The translations under genes were made by a program, and so were the position numbers. A model generated the notes under the pieces. The model worked only from the letters and a program-made list of their open reading frames with translations. It had not been told where the DNA came from and searched no databases. Shown in pieces: positions 7,269-16,005 of a stretch of 32,408 nt of DNA; within the stretch, counting starts at the first letter, position 1; each line of letters begins with the position of its first letter. Source of the DNA: Candidatus Yanofskybacteria bacterium RIFCSPHIGHO2_01_FULL_44_17 (lineage in GTDB: Bacteria; Patescibacteriota; Minisyncoccia; 2-02-FULL-40-12; IGHO2-01-FULL-4-A); contig MGJI01000022.1 in assembly GCA_001794195.1 (NCBI GenBank), forward strand, positions 3,564 through 35,971. The letters run 5' to 3'.

Positions 7269-9272
7269 ATGTTTACTCTTTCATCCAAATTTAAACCAGC
7301 TGGAGACCAGCCAGAAGCCATTGAGAAGCTCACTCGCAGCCTAAAAGCTGGCATGAAACACCAAACGCTTTTGGGCGTTACGGGATCAGGCAAGACTTTT
7401 ACTATCGCCAATGTCATCGCTAACATCAAGAAGCCGACGCTTGTAATCTCGCATAACAAAACCCTCGCCGCCCAACTTTACCAGGAATTTCGCGAATTTT
7501 TTCCAAATAACTCTGTGCATTATTTTGTTAGTTATTACGACTACTATCAGCCGGAAGCCTATATGCCTCAAAGTGATACATATATCGAAAAGGACGCCCA
7601 GATCAACCAGGAGATTGACCGCTTACGCCATGCCGCCACCCAAGCAGTAATGACTAGAGACGACGTTATAGTCATAGCTTCGGTTTCATGCATCTATAAT
7701 CTGGGCTCACCGGAAAACTACCAAAAACTTTCGCTTAGTCTTTTTGAGAAGCAAAAAATTAATCCGAAACAATTAATGGACTCGCTCAGTAAACTACAGT
7801 ACACCCACGACCTGGAGTTAAAGCGTGGCACTTTCCGCAAATCAACGGATGAGCTCGAAATCGTTTCCGCCACCGGCGATCGTATTACAAAAATCAAATT
7901 CAAAGGTTCAAAAATTGAAAAAATATCAACTGCCGAAGGCGTGGACCTGGATTCACTAATTTATAACGTTCCGGTTTATGAAAAAATAATTGAAACCAGA
8001 ATCTTCCCAGCTAAATACTGGATAGCGGCCGATGATAAAGTTGATTTGGCGATACAAAACATAAAGGCTGAGATGCAACAGCATGTTAAAAAATTAGAGA
8101 AGGATGGGCTTCGTCTTGAGGCCGCAAGGCTTAAAGAACGAACGGAATACGATATGCAAATGATCAAACAGGCTGGCTATTGCCATGGCATTGAGAACTA
8201 TTCCAGACATCTGGACTTCCGTGAATCTGGCGCCCCGCCCTTTACGCTTATTGATTTCTTCAAGACCAAGGGCGATTTCCTGACGGTCATAGATGAATCG
8301 CACATGACGATTCCCCAGATTAACGGCATGCATGGCGGCGACCACTCACGCAAATCAACTCTAGTAGAATATGGATTCCGCTTGCCCTCAGCGCTGGATA
8401 ACAGGCCGCTTCGTTTCGATGAATTCGAAAAAAACATTAATCAGAGGGTATATATATCAGCCACCCCAAAACCATATGAAATAAAAAAGTCCACTAAAAA
8501 AGGCGTGGCCGAACAGTTAGTCAGGCCTACGGGATTGCTGGATCCAATTATAGAGATCCAACCAACCGAAAATCAGATTCAGCATCTTCTTGAAGAAATA
8601 CGCAAGCGAGCGGCCAATGGCCAAAGAGTTTTGGTTACAACTCTTACCAAGAGAATGGCCGAAGACTTGTCCGAACACTTAGCTGACAACGGCGTAAAGG
8701 TAAATTACATACACTCTGAGATTAAGACTCTCCAGCGCCTTGAGATTATACATGATCTGCGGCTTGGCAATTACGATGTTATCGTGGGGGTTAACTTGCT
8801 CCGCGAAGGCTTGGACCTGCCTGAGGTTTCACTTGTGGCAATACTGGATGCTGATAAGGAAGGATTCCTGCGTAATACCACAACCTTGATCCAAACCATG
8901 GGCCGAGCTGCACGGCACGTAGACGGTCACGTTATTATGTACGCCGACAAAATCACGCGCTCAATGGCGAACGCAATTAAGGAGACTGCGCGCAGACGCA
9001 AGGCGCAAGAAGAATTTAATATAAAGAACGGCATTACGCCAACAACGATTATAAAAGCGGTTAAACGCTCTGATTTGCCATCATCCAAAAAAGCACGCAT
9101 CAGCAAATGGTATAGTTATGACCCAAGCGACAAAGAAGAGCTGGAGCACCTCACACCAATAAAACAACTAGATCGCCTGCAAAAAGATATGGAGCGTGCG
9201 GTCAAAGAACTCAAGTTTGAGCGGGCCATGATACTCCGCGAACAAATACTTAAGATTAGGAAATCATTGTAG
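7269..9272 (+). CDS. uvrB: Excinuclease ABC subunit B
   Basis: MFTLSSKFKPAGDQPEAIEKL...LLGVTGSGKTFT...; C-terminal UVR motif. The track ORF starts at 7122, but homology begins at the internal Met codon at 7269. Confidence 0.97.
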   Translation: MFTLSSKFKPAGDQPEAIEKLTRSLKAGMKHQTLLGVTGSGKTFTIANVIANIKKPTLVISHNKTLAAQLYQEFREFFPNNSVHYFVSYYDYYQPEAYMPQSDTYIEKDAQINQEIDRLRHAATQAVMTRDDVIVIASVSCIYNLGSPENYQKLSLSLFEKQKINPKQLMDSLSKLQYTHDLELKRGTFRKSTDELEIVSATGDRITKIKFKGSKIEKISTAEGVDLDSLIYNVPVYEKIIETRIFPAKYWIAADDKVDLAIQNIKAEMQQHVKKLEKDGLRLEAARLKERTEYDMQMIKQAGYCHGIENYSRHLDFRESGAPPFTLIDFFKTKGDFLTVIDESHMTIPQINGMHGGDHSRKSTLVEYGFRLPSALDNRPLRFDEFEKNINQRVYISATPKPYEIKKSTKKGVAEQLVRPTGLLDPIIEIQPTENQIQHLLEEIRKRAANGQRVLVTTLTKRMAEDLSEHLADNGVKVNYIHSEIKTLQRLEIIHDLRLGNYDVIVGVNLLREGLDLPEVSLVAILDADKEGFLRNTTTLIQTMGRAARHVDGHVIMYADKITRSMANAIKETARRRKAQEEFNIKNGITPTTIIKAVKRSDLPSSKKARISKWYSYDPSDKEELEHLTPIKQLDRLQKDMERAVKELKFERAMILREQILKIRKSL

Positions 9273-9326
9273 GCTCGACTATCGGCTTATTATATAGTTT
9301 TAAATATAGCTCGGAAAATTAGCTTC

Positions 9327-9344
9327 AACCCGCTACGGCGGGTT
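9327..9344 (+). terminator. Intrinsic terminator after uvrB
   Basis: AACCCGC-TACG-GCGGGTT followed by TTAATTAATTT. Confidence 0.65.
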
Positions 9345-9403
9345 TTAATTAATTTGCAAAAAAATCATACCCATGTTAGTCTGTGTTTTAATAATTGAAC
9401 TTT

Positions 9404-9679
9404 ATGCCAATAACACAATCGGCCAAAAAGGCCTTAAGACAATCAAAAAAGAAGCATGCTCATAACGTCAGACGGAAAACTAAATTCCGTGTTTTTGTTA
9501 AGGAATTCCGTAAGGCCGTTATCGCTAAGAATTTTGATAAAGCCAAGGAAATACTGCCCAGCGTTTATAAGGCGCTCGACAAGGCCGCCAAGAGCAAAAC
9601 TATCAAGAAAAACACTTCGAGTCGGCTCAAATCAAGGCTGACTCGGCTGATCAATAAAAACACTCAGCCAAAGCAATAA
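9404..9679 (+). CDS. rpsT: 30S ribosomal protein S20
   Basis: MPITQSAKKALRQSKKKHAHNVRRKTKFR...SRLKSRLTRLIN; start taken at the internal Met (9404) rather than 9395. Confidence 0.93.
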   Translation: MPITQSAKKALRQSKKKHAHNVRRKTKFRVFVKEFRKAVIAKNFDKAKEILPSVYKALDKAAKSKTIKKNTSSRLKSRLTRLINKNTQPKQ

Positions 9680-9715
9680 AAAACACCCACGATGTAAGAT
9701 CGGGGGTGTTTTTTA
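9677..9715 (+). terminator. Intrinsic terminator after rpsT
   Basis: AAAACACCC...GGGTGTTTTTT stem and U tract. Confidence 0.85.
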
Positions 9716-9734
9716 TTAAAGTGCGTAAGTTACG

Positions 9735-10820
9735 TCAGGAGCGTTCGGCGACATTTACCGCAATGCCCAGTCCAGCAAGTATTGATACCAGCGAAGAACT
9801 TCCAAAACTTATAAACGGTAGCGGCAAACCCGTAAGAGGAATTAAGCCTGAGATGGCGGCAATATTAATAATGGCCTGCCCAGATATCCAAACCGCTATA
9901 CCCAAGACTACCATGCGACCAAAGGGATTGACGGCCTTAGCAATCCCGGCCAATGTCAGTGAAAGTGCCAAAAACAAACCAAGCAAGAAAATCGCACCGA
10001 TGAAGCCAAGCTCTTCAACTACAATCGCAAAAATAGAGTCCCCCACCGGTTCCGGCAAATAGTTAAATTTCTGACGGCTCTGACCAAACCCCAATCCAAA
10101 TAGTCCGCCCGAACCAATACCCAACATGGCCTGATTGACATGGTATGATATGCCCTGCTTATCTACATTCGGATTCAAATAAGCCTTCAATCTATCAAAT
10201 CGATACGGCTCTATAACTGCTAACGCTCCCAATAAAATACCGAGCACTAAAATCAGTACCAAAAAGTGGCTTAGTTTAACTCCGGCGAAGAAATACATTG
10301 AAAGAGCAATAATACTTACCAGCACCAATGTACCCATATCTGGCTGTAACAAAAGCAGGCCTCCGATAAAAGTCATGACTACAAAAAACGGAATTGCCGA
10401 GCCGGGACCGACATCAATATGGCCGTCGCGCCGGCTAAACCAAGCAGCCAAATAAATTATCAATGTTAACTTCAAAATTTCTGACGGCTGAAAAGTAAAC
10501 AACCCGAAATCCACCCAACGCTGCGCCCCTCTGAGCCCATAGCCTACACCAGGCACAAAAACGAGAACCAATAGCCCGACCACCGCAACCAGCAGGGGCA
10601 AAGCCATTTTTTTCCAAAATTTATAATTTATTTTTGAAAAAAGAAAAAAGAGGGCAAGGCCTGGCAAAACTCCATAGAGAAGCTGGTGTATAAAATAATA
10701 ATAGGACGAGCCGAAACGCTTCTGGCCATCCACGATACCGGCAGACGAAAGTATAACCAAGCCAAAAACAATTAGAATAAAAACTAATATGCTTAGGGTT
10801 TTGCCGGATTTAGACATCAC
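9735..10820 (-). CDS. ftsW: FtsW/RodA/SpoVE (SEDS) family protein, probably FtsW
   Basis: LVILSSAG...; GYGLRGAQRWVDFGLFTFQPSEILKL; LLLQPDMGT; PEPVGDSIFAIVVEELGFIGA; TGLPLPFISFGSSS. Confidence 0.93.
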   Translation of the reverse strand: MMSKSGKTLSILVFILIVFGLVILSSAGIVDGQKRFGSSYYYFIHQLLYGVLPGLALFFLFSKINYKFWKKMALPLLVAVVGLLVLVFVPGVGYGLRGAQRWVDFGLFTFQPSEILKLTLIIYLAAWFSRRDGHIDVGPGSAIPFFVVMTFIGGLLLLQPDMGTLVLVSIIALSMYFFAGVKLSHFLVLILVLGILLGALAVIEPYRFDRLKAYLNPNVDKQGISYHVNQAMLGIGSGGLFGLGFGQSRQKFNYLPEPVGDSIFAIVVEELGFIGAIFLLGLFLALSLTLAGIAKAVNPFGRMVVLGIAVWISGQAIINIAAISGLIPLTGLPLPFISFGSSSLVSILAGLGIAVNVAERS

Positions 10821-10828
10821 ATCGCCCC

Positions 10829-11037
10829 TTAATTTTTCTTACAACATCATGCCTTCCTACAAATTACGCAGAATTCGCTAAATTGTTGGACACAGACCAG
10901 TTCTCCGTTTACCGCTAGAAAGCTTCGCTTAACCGCTCGCTTTCTGCGCGTTTTCCGACTAGTCTTAGTGTTACCCAACAATTCTAAACGCTCATTCTGC
11001 TAATTTGTTAGTCGGCAGATGAATGACGAAAAATTAA
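10829..11037 (-). ncRNA. Copy 2 of the repeated structured element (candidate structured RNA; strand tentative)
   Basis: Same nested helices as 699-917: 10829-10838/11028-11037, 10845-10853/11014-11021, 10859-10874/10994-11008, 10881-10889/10975-10983, 10917-10923/10939-10945. Confidence 0.75.
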
Positions 11038-11241
11038 AGATCTCAGTATGGCCGTTTCAAGAGATTGACCCTTACTATCTTAAATTTTACGCCAAAACTC
11101 ATGTTTATGAAAATGGCTGAAATAAAAAATTGCCTTGCGACAATTAAAAAAAGCTTCCTAAAGAGCCAGGCTTAATTTTAGTAATCAATCTGCCCACTAA
11201 GTCCAGAGTGTTATTCACAAGCTTCCTTCGATAAAAACTAA

Positions 11242-12315
11242 TTACCCAAGTAACGGTGGCAGTTTACTATCTACTAGAAATATAATCAACCCAATAATAG
11301 CTCCTATGGCGGAAATCATCCAGAAACGCATGGTCACTTGCGTCTCATGCCAGCCCCTGGCTTCAAAGTGGTGATGAATTGGCGTAGAAAGAAAAATTTT
11401 CTTGTGGCGTAGTTTTTTGGAGACTAGTTGTAAGATAACAGACCCGGATTCAATTATAAAAATCACTCCGATTGGTATCAGTAAAAATGGTGTGTTGGTT
11501 AGCATCGCAATAATACCGAGCACCACGCCAAGCGACATTGAGCCGGTATCACCCATAAAAAATTTGGCTGGAAAAATATTAAACCACAAAAACGCAATCA
11601 AGGCACCGATAATGGCAGCGATAAACGTAACCAAGTCCATTCTACCTTGGTCAAAAGCAATCGCACCATAAGCTGCAAACATTGTAAGGAATACTCCGGC
11701 CGCTAAACCATCCAACCCGTCTGTTTCATTCGCCGAAAAAGCCGATGCGACAATTACAAAAATAAAGAATGGGATATACCACCAACCGACAGCAAAATCA
11801 CCGAGAAATGGCACGTTTATTGAATTAAAATCCAGCTTGAAATAAAACCACCAGGCACCACCGGCAGCAACGACAATATAGAGCAACAGCCTATCGCGCA
11901 TACGCAGGCCGCCACCGCGAGGCCCCTTACGGAACACGCCCATTAAGTCATCGGCTAGACCAAAAATCGCCGCCACAATCAAAGCCCCAAGGGGCAGCCA
12001 CGTCTGGCCACGAGAGAAAAAGTTAACCCGCGACCAAAATCCGTCTGCAGTGCTGTGCAAATACCAAAAGACAAGGGCCAGCAGAGTAACCGTGATCCAG
12101 ATTATGACGCCGCCCATTGTCGGAGTGCCTTCTTTCTTTTTGTGAAGCTCATGAAAAATTGGCGCACTCTCGATGGAGCGAAGCTGCTTACCTAGCTTAT
12201 ATTTATGCAAAATCTTATTCCAAATTGGCGTCAACACAATGGCCACAAAAAAACCCAGTGCTGCCAGCACGAATATGCGAACCACGTTGAATACCGTGAA
12301 AAGACTTTCGGCCAT
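11242..12315 (-). CDS. mraY: Phospho-N-acetylmuramoyl-pentapeptide-transferase
   Basis: HKKKEGTPTMGGVIIW; NETDGLDGLAAG; FMGDTGSMSLG; STPIHHHFEARGWHETQV. Confidence 0.95.
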   Translation of the reverse strand: MAESLFTVFNVVRIFVLAALGFFVAIVLTPIWNKILHKYKLGKQLRSIESAPIFHELHKKKEGTPTMGGVIIWITVTLLALVFWYLHSTADGFWSRVNFFSRGQTWLPLGALIVAAIFGLADDLMGVFRKGPRGGGLRMRDRLLLYIVVAAGGAWWFYFKLDFNSINVPFLGDFAVGWWYIPFFIFVIVASAFSANETDGLDGLAAGVFLTMFAAYGAIAFDQGRMDLVTFIAAIIGALIAFLWFNIFPAKFFMGDTGSMSLGVVLGIIAMLTNTPFLLIPIGVIFIIESGSVILQLVSKKLRHKKIFLSTPIHHHFEARGWHETQVTMRFWMISAIGAIIGLIIFLVDSKLPPLLG

Positions 12316-12321
12316 AAAGTT

Positions 12322-13260
12322 TTACTGCCAAGAATAGGCCTTCTTAGCCCACACTATTAATTTTGTCGTCTCACCGAATCTATCATTTGAACCAAGTACT
12401 ACGCTTATGACTTGATCAATTCCATTGTCAAGATTAACTTCAAGTACCATGGTTCCCAATGCAATGTCAGTATATCCTGTTTTCCCAAGCACGATGTCGG
12501 TGATTTTGCCTAGTAGGTTGTTGGTATTTATAATGCCATGTTTTATCTTACCGTCGGCAGAACTGACTTCCTCGGCCACAGTTGTAAGAACTTCCGAAAT
12601 TTGTTTTCTCCCTGCAGTGTGCCTAACCAATTTTATCAGATCAGCGGCGGTTGAAAAGGTGTCGGCATCAGAAAGGCCGGCGGGATCAGAAAAACGCGTG
12701 TCAGCCATACCTAACTCTTGGGCCTTCAGGTTCATTTCCTGAACCAAATTTATCCCTCGTCTCTCAGCCTCGGTAGCAAATGTTAGAGCGGCATCGTTAG
12801 AGGATTTGATGAGCATAATTTTAAAAAGATCAAGGCCCAAAAAACGCTCATCTTTATAAAGATCGGCCCCAAGCCCATCCACATTTACATTTTCAGCAGA
12901 CACGACATAGATGTCATCAAGACTTAGACGATCCAAAACGATTATAGCCGTCATTAACTTAGTAATAGAGGCGATGGGTAACCTTTTATTTATGTTTTTG
13001 GAAAAAAGAAGCCGCCCCGACTGAACATCAAACAACACTGCTGCCTCAGCCTCAATTATAGGTTCAGTAATATTAAAATCACGCACCGGACGGTAATTCG
13101 TCTCCGTTACCGGCAGTAGGAAGGCTTGAGCCCCCCCACTTAGTGGTTCGGCCGCTAAGTTAGCGCCTGGAACCTCAACCGGATATCCAAAAATAAAAAA
13201 AACCCCACCGCAAACGATCCCTCCCAGAACAATAGTAAATAAAATGATACTTGGCCTCAT
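12322..13260 (-). CDS. D-alanyl-D-alanine carboxypeptidase (S11, PBP5/DacA-like)
   Basis: SITK (SxxK), SSND (SxN) and GKTGYTD (KTG) motifs; N-terminal TM. Confidence 0.92.
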   Translation of the reverse strand: MRPSIILFTIVLGGIVCGGVFFIFGYPVEVPGANLAAEPLSGGAQAFLLPVTETNYRPVRDFNITEPIIEAEAAVLFDVQSGRLLFSKNINKRLPIASITKLMTAIIVLDRLSLDDIYVVSAENVNVDGLGADLYKDERFLGLDLFKIMLIKSSNDAALTFATEAERRGINLVQEMNLKAQELGMADTRFSDPAGLSDADTFSTAADLIKLVRHTAGRKQISEVLTTVAEEVSSADGKIKHGIINTNNLLGKITDIVLGKTGYTDIALGTMVLEVNLDNGIDQVISVVLGSNDRFGETTKLIVWAKKAYSWQ

Positions 13261-14642
13261 TACTTTTTTACCTGCAAGTGCAATTCTTTCAATTGTTTTT
13301 CTTCCAGCTCGCTGGGCGCATCCATAACTGAAGTGCGGCCAGAACTAGTTTGAGGAAAAGCTACAACCTCACGCAAATAATCTTCGCCGAGCAGCGTCAT
13401 AAGGTTTCGCTCTACACCGTGGGCTATTCCCCCATGAGGAGGAGTGCCAAATTTAAATGCCTCTAGCATGTGGCCAAACTGCCTATCGATAGATTCTTTG
13501 GAATAACCCATAATTCGAAAGACCGCCTCTAGCATGTCCGGCTTGTGAGCTCTAATACTGCCGCCTCCGACCTCGACACCATTACAAATAAGGTCATATT
13601 GCGTAGTTAAAATATCTCCGACATTATCGCCCTTCAGCAACCAGTCGGCATGCTCTGGCTTAGCCATAGAAAAAGGATTGTGAGTAAACGTCCATTTGCC
13701 CTCTTTGTCTTTTTCGAAAAACGGGAAATCCTTTACCCACGCATAGGCCAACACGCCAGACTTCTTGTCTTCTTCTGTTCGCAAATCAAATTTGTCTGCA
13801 CCAATTTTTTCCATTGCTTCCTTGTACGTAAAAACGGGAAATGGCTTCTCTTTAATTTTATACCCCAACGACTCAACAACGCTCACAGTAAACTCCTCGT
13901 CCAGAGCCGTTACATCTTCCTGCCCAACAAAGCTCATTTCAATATCTATCTGCGTATGCTCAAATCCTCTGTCAGCACGAAGATCTTCGTCGCGGAAGCA
14001 TCTAGCAATCTGAAAATACTTTTCAAAACCAGCAACCATTAAAAGTTGTTTATACTGCTGAGGCGACTGCGGTAAAGCAAAAAACTTGCCTGGATTCAAG
14101 CGCGACGGAACTACAAAATCTCTAGAGCCTTCGGGGGTCGGCGCGCTTAAAATAGGCGTCTCTATTTCTAAGAAGCCTTTTTTGAATAAAAACTGCCTTG
14201 CCGCATCAACAAATTTAGACCTGAGCGCAATATTTTTCTGCAGGCGTTCGCGACGAAGATCAAGGTAGCGGTATTTCAAGCGGACTTCCTCACCTATCTC
14301 GCGGCCATCGGTATCTAATGGAAACGGCGGAGTTTCTGCCTGCGCCAAAACCTCAAGCGATTCCGGCTGGATTTCTATTTTACCGGTCTCAATCTCAGAG
14401 TTAATCATCTTCTCCGGCCTCTCCGCTACTTTACCGGTAATTTTCAAAACCCATTCTGAGCGAAGCGAGCTGGCAAGCTCATAATCTTTTTGCTGGGGAA
14501 CAAAAACAATCTGTACCGTGCCTGAGCGATCACGTAGGTCAATAAAAATTAACTTGCCATGATCCCGCCGGCTATGCACCCAACCAAAAAGTTCCACCGT
14601 CTCCCCTGCTTTGTTTTTGGTATCGGCAACGTGAGTTCTCAT
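13260..14642 (-). CDS. aspS: Aspartyl-tRNA synthetase lacking the GAD insertion domain
   Basis: MRTHVADTKNKAGETVELFGWVHSRRDHGKLIFIDLRDRSG; RCFRDEDLRADRGFEHTQIDIEMSFV; FGTPPHGGIAHGVERN. Start taken at the internal Met (14642); the longer ORF crosses a terminator-like hairpin. Confidence 0.95.
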   Translation of the reverse strand: MRTHVADTKNKAGETVELFGWVHSRRDHGKLIFIDLRDRSGTVQIVFVPQQKDYELASSLRSEWVLKITGKVAERPEKMINSEIETGKIEIQPESLEVLAQAETPPFPLDTDGREIGEEVRLKYRYLDLRRERLQKNIALRSKFVDAARQFLFKKGFLEIETPILSAPTPEGSRDFVVPSRLNPGKFFALPQSPQQYKQLLMVAGFEKYFQIARCFRDEDLRADRGFEHTQIDIEMSFVGQEDVTALDEEFTVSVVESLGYKIKEKPFPVFTYKEAMEKIGADKFDLRTEEDKKSGVLAYAWVKDFPFFEKDKEGKWTFTHNPFSMAKPEHADWLLKGDNVGDILTTQYDLICNGVEVGGGSIRAHKPDMLEAVFRIMGYSKESIDRQFGHMLEAFKFGTPPHGGIAHGVERNLMTLLGEDYLREVVAFPQTSSGRTSVMDAPSELEEKQLKELHLQVKK

Positions 14643-14673
14643 ATACGGATTAATCTTATTATAAAAACAAAAA

Positions 14674-14689
14674 GCCCGCAAACGCGAGC
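14674..14689 (-). terminator. Putative terminator upstream of aspS
   Basis: Minus strand GCTCGC-GTTT-GCGGGC-TTTTTGTTTTT. Confidence 0.55.
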
Positions 14690-14714
14690 TCAATGTCTTA
14701 ATTCTGAGAGATGG

Positions 14715-15080
14715 CTACTCTCGCTTATCCTTCAAGAGGTAATAAAGCGCCAGCGGTGCGGCCCAATTAGCAGCACGCTCGATAAAGTCGAGCCAGCCAA
14801 TACCCACCAAAGGTCGAACTAAGGCCGTCCAGAAACCCCAGGCGGCCGCCCAGAGTAAGACAGGACGCATAGGCCTGATCAATATTATCGCGGCAACGAT
14901 TAAATCACTGACGCCAACAAGCGTTAGAAGGCTAGTCGCCGTTAGATCGTTTACATTAACCATCTGGGCAATCCACTTGATCCAATCTGCTTTGCCGCCT
15001 ATGGCCAACAAACCATGGCCGGCGAACTCGCCAGCGACACCGACACGCAATAACCACTCTATTTTTTTATTTGTAGTCAT
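14715..15080 (-). CDS. Hypothetical multi-TM protein (possibly DoxX-like)
   Basis: MTTNKKIEWLLRVGVAGEFAGHGLLAIGGKADWIKW... four hydrophobic segments; start at 15080, because the longer form reads into the tRNA region. Confidence 0.65.
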   Translation of the reverse strand: MTTNKKIEWLLRVGVAGEFAGHGLLAIGGKADWIKWIAQMVNVNDLTATSLLTLVGVSDLIVAAIILIRPMRPVLLWAAAWGFWTALVRPLVGIGWLDFIERAANWAAPLALYYLLKDKRE

Positions 15081-15115
15081 ACTCTTATTATATTGTTTAA
15101 TATATTTAATACGAT

Positions 15116-15155
15116 GTCCGCCCTGTTGGAGTCGCACCAACGACCATCTCCTTAA
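15116..15155 (-). pseudogene. 3' half of a second tRNA-Lys-like gene
   Basis: Minus strand TTTTAAGGAGA-TGGTC-GTTGG-TGCGACT-CCAAC-AGGGCGG-A: 3' anticodon arm, T arm and 3' acceptor strand, without its 5' half. Confidence 0.65.
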
Positions 15156-15170
15156 AATTTGGTTACGAAG

Positions 15171-15243
15171 TCCACCCTGCTGGATTCGAACCAGCGACCT
15201 TCTCCTTAAAAGGGAGCAGCTCTACCAACTGAGCTAAGGGTGG
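15171..15243 (-). tRNA. tRNA-Lys (UUU)
   Basis: CCACCCT-TA-GCTC-AGTTGGTA-GAGC-T-GCTCC-CTTTTAA-GGAGA-AGGTC-GCTGG-TTCGAAT-CCAGC-AGGGTGG-A, 73 nt cloverleaf, anticodon TTT, CCA not encoded. Confidence 0.95.
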
Positions 15244-15276
15244 ACTTCGTAACCAAAAATTGTTTGCTCTTCCTGG

Positions 15277-15342
15277 GAAATTTGATTTGTTACCCACGAC
15301 TTCGTCGTGGACAAATACATTTCACTTCGTTCATTAAATTTC
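15277..15342. repeat. Long imperfect hairpin between tRNA fragments
   Basis: GAAATTT...ATTTGT...CCACGAC-TTC-GTCGTGG-ACAAAT...AAATTTC nested complementarity. Confidence 0.6.
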
Positions 15343-15344
15343 GC

Positions 15345-15370
15345 GTTAAAGTGCCGCCAGGCACTTTAAC
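15345..15370. repeat. Perfect 11-bp hairpin
   Basis: GTTAAAGTGCC-GCCA-GGCACTTTAAC, directly abutting the broken tRNA 5' half. Confidence 0.85.
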
Positions 15371-15389
15371 CCAACTGAGCTAAGGGCGG
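15371..15389 (-). pseudogene. 5' fragment of the second tRNA-Lys-like gene
   Basis: Minus strand CCGCCCT-TA-GCTC-AGTTGG. The 7-nt acceptor strand is exactly complementary to AGGGCGG of the 15116-15155 fragment. Confidence 0.65.
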
Positions 15390-15430
15390 AAATTAAAAAA
15401 TCTTATTTTGACTTTACCATAAAAAACAAA

Positions 15431-15449
15431 AACCGGCAATTAAGCCGGC
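15431..15449 (-). terminator. Intrinsic terminator after the NUDIX gene
   Basis: Minus strand GCCGGCTTAATTGCCGGTTTTTGTTTTTT. Confidence 0.75.
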
Positions 15450-15469
15450 GGGAGCTAAAAATTGGTTAT

Positions 15470-15994
15470 TTAAACCAACCTCAATTCTTTCAGAATCAGA
15501 TACCAAACCGGCTCAAGGCCGGGTTCATTCTGCCATTCAACATCTTCGCAAAGTCTTCTTGTTAATGAGGTCAGATCACCCGCCGGATCAAGTTCATACT
15601 TTCTGGCAAAACTTTCAGTTCTAGCGACAGCCTGCCTCAACCCTTCTGCGGAAGTCCAACTTATTCGTCGGACTTTTTCTTTTTCTTCTTCTCTTATGGA
15701 CGTCTCACCGCTCCATTCCTGGGCCCCATAAACAGACCAGTGATGGTGGTCACCGCCTTCTCTCTTGCATGGGTTGGCAAAATCTTTTTCCAAAACCAAG
15801 CTCTGCTTAACAATGGTCAGTCCGACTTCTTCTGCTATTTCCCGCACCGCACCGTCCTCTGCTCTGTCGCCATCCAGATGTCCAGCCGGGGCCGCCATAC
15901 CATACGGCCAGCTCTTCCTCTCTATCAAAAGCAGGTCGCCAGTGCTATTTCTAATTATCACGCCGACAGAAGTATTATCGCAGATCTTTGCCAT
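15470..15994 (-). CDS. NUDIX hydrolase
   Basis: MAKICDNTSVGVIIRNSTGDLLLIERK...PAGHLDGDRAEDGAVREIAEEVGL, Nudix box (slightly divergent). Confidence 0.85.
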   Translation of the reverse strand: MAKICDNTSVGVIIRNSTGDLLLIERKSWPYGMAAPAGHLDGDRAEDGAVREIAEEVGLTIVKQSLVLEKDFANPCKREGGDHHHWSVYGAQEWSGETSIREEEKEKVRRISWTSAEGLRQAVARTESFARKYELDPAGDLTSLTRRLCEDVEWQNEPGLEPVWYLILKELRLV

Positions 15995-16005
15995 AAGCCT
16001 CCTTT

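Noticed and set aside
14643-14693. N-terminal extension of AspRS (MSSRLRAFCFYNKINPY)
   Set aside because: Encoded by a terminator-like hairpin and T tract; AspRS homology starts at MRTHVADTK.
14977-15237. + strand 86-aa ORF with PPCWSRTNDHLL/PPCWIRTSDLLL repeats
   Set aside because: Classic spurious translation of antisense tRNA sequence.
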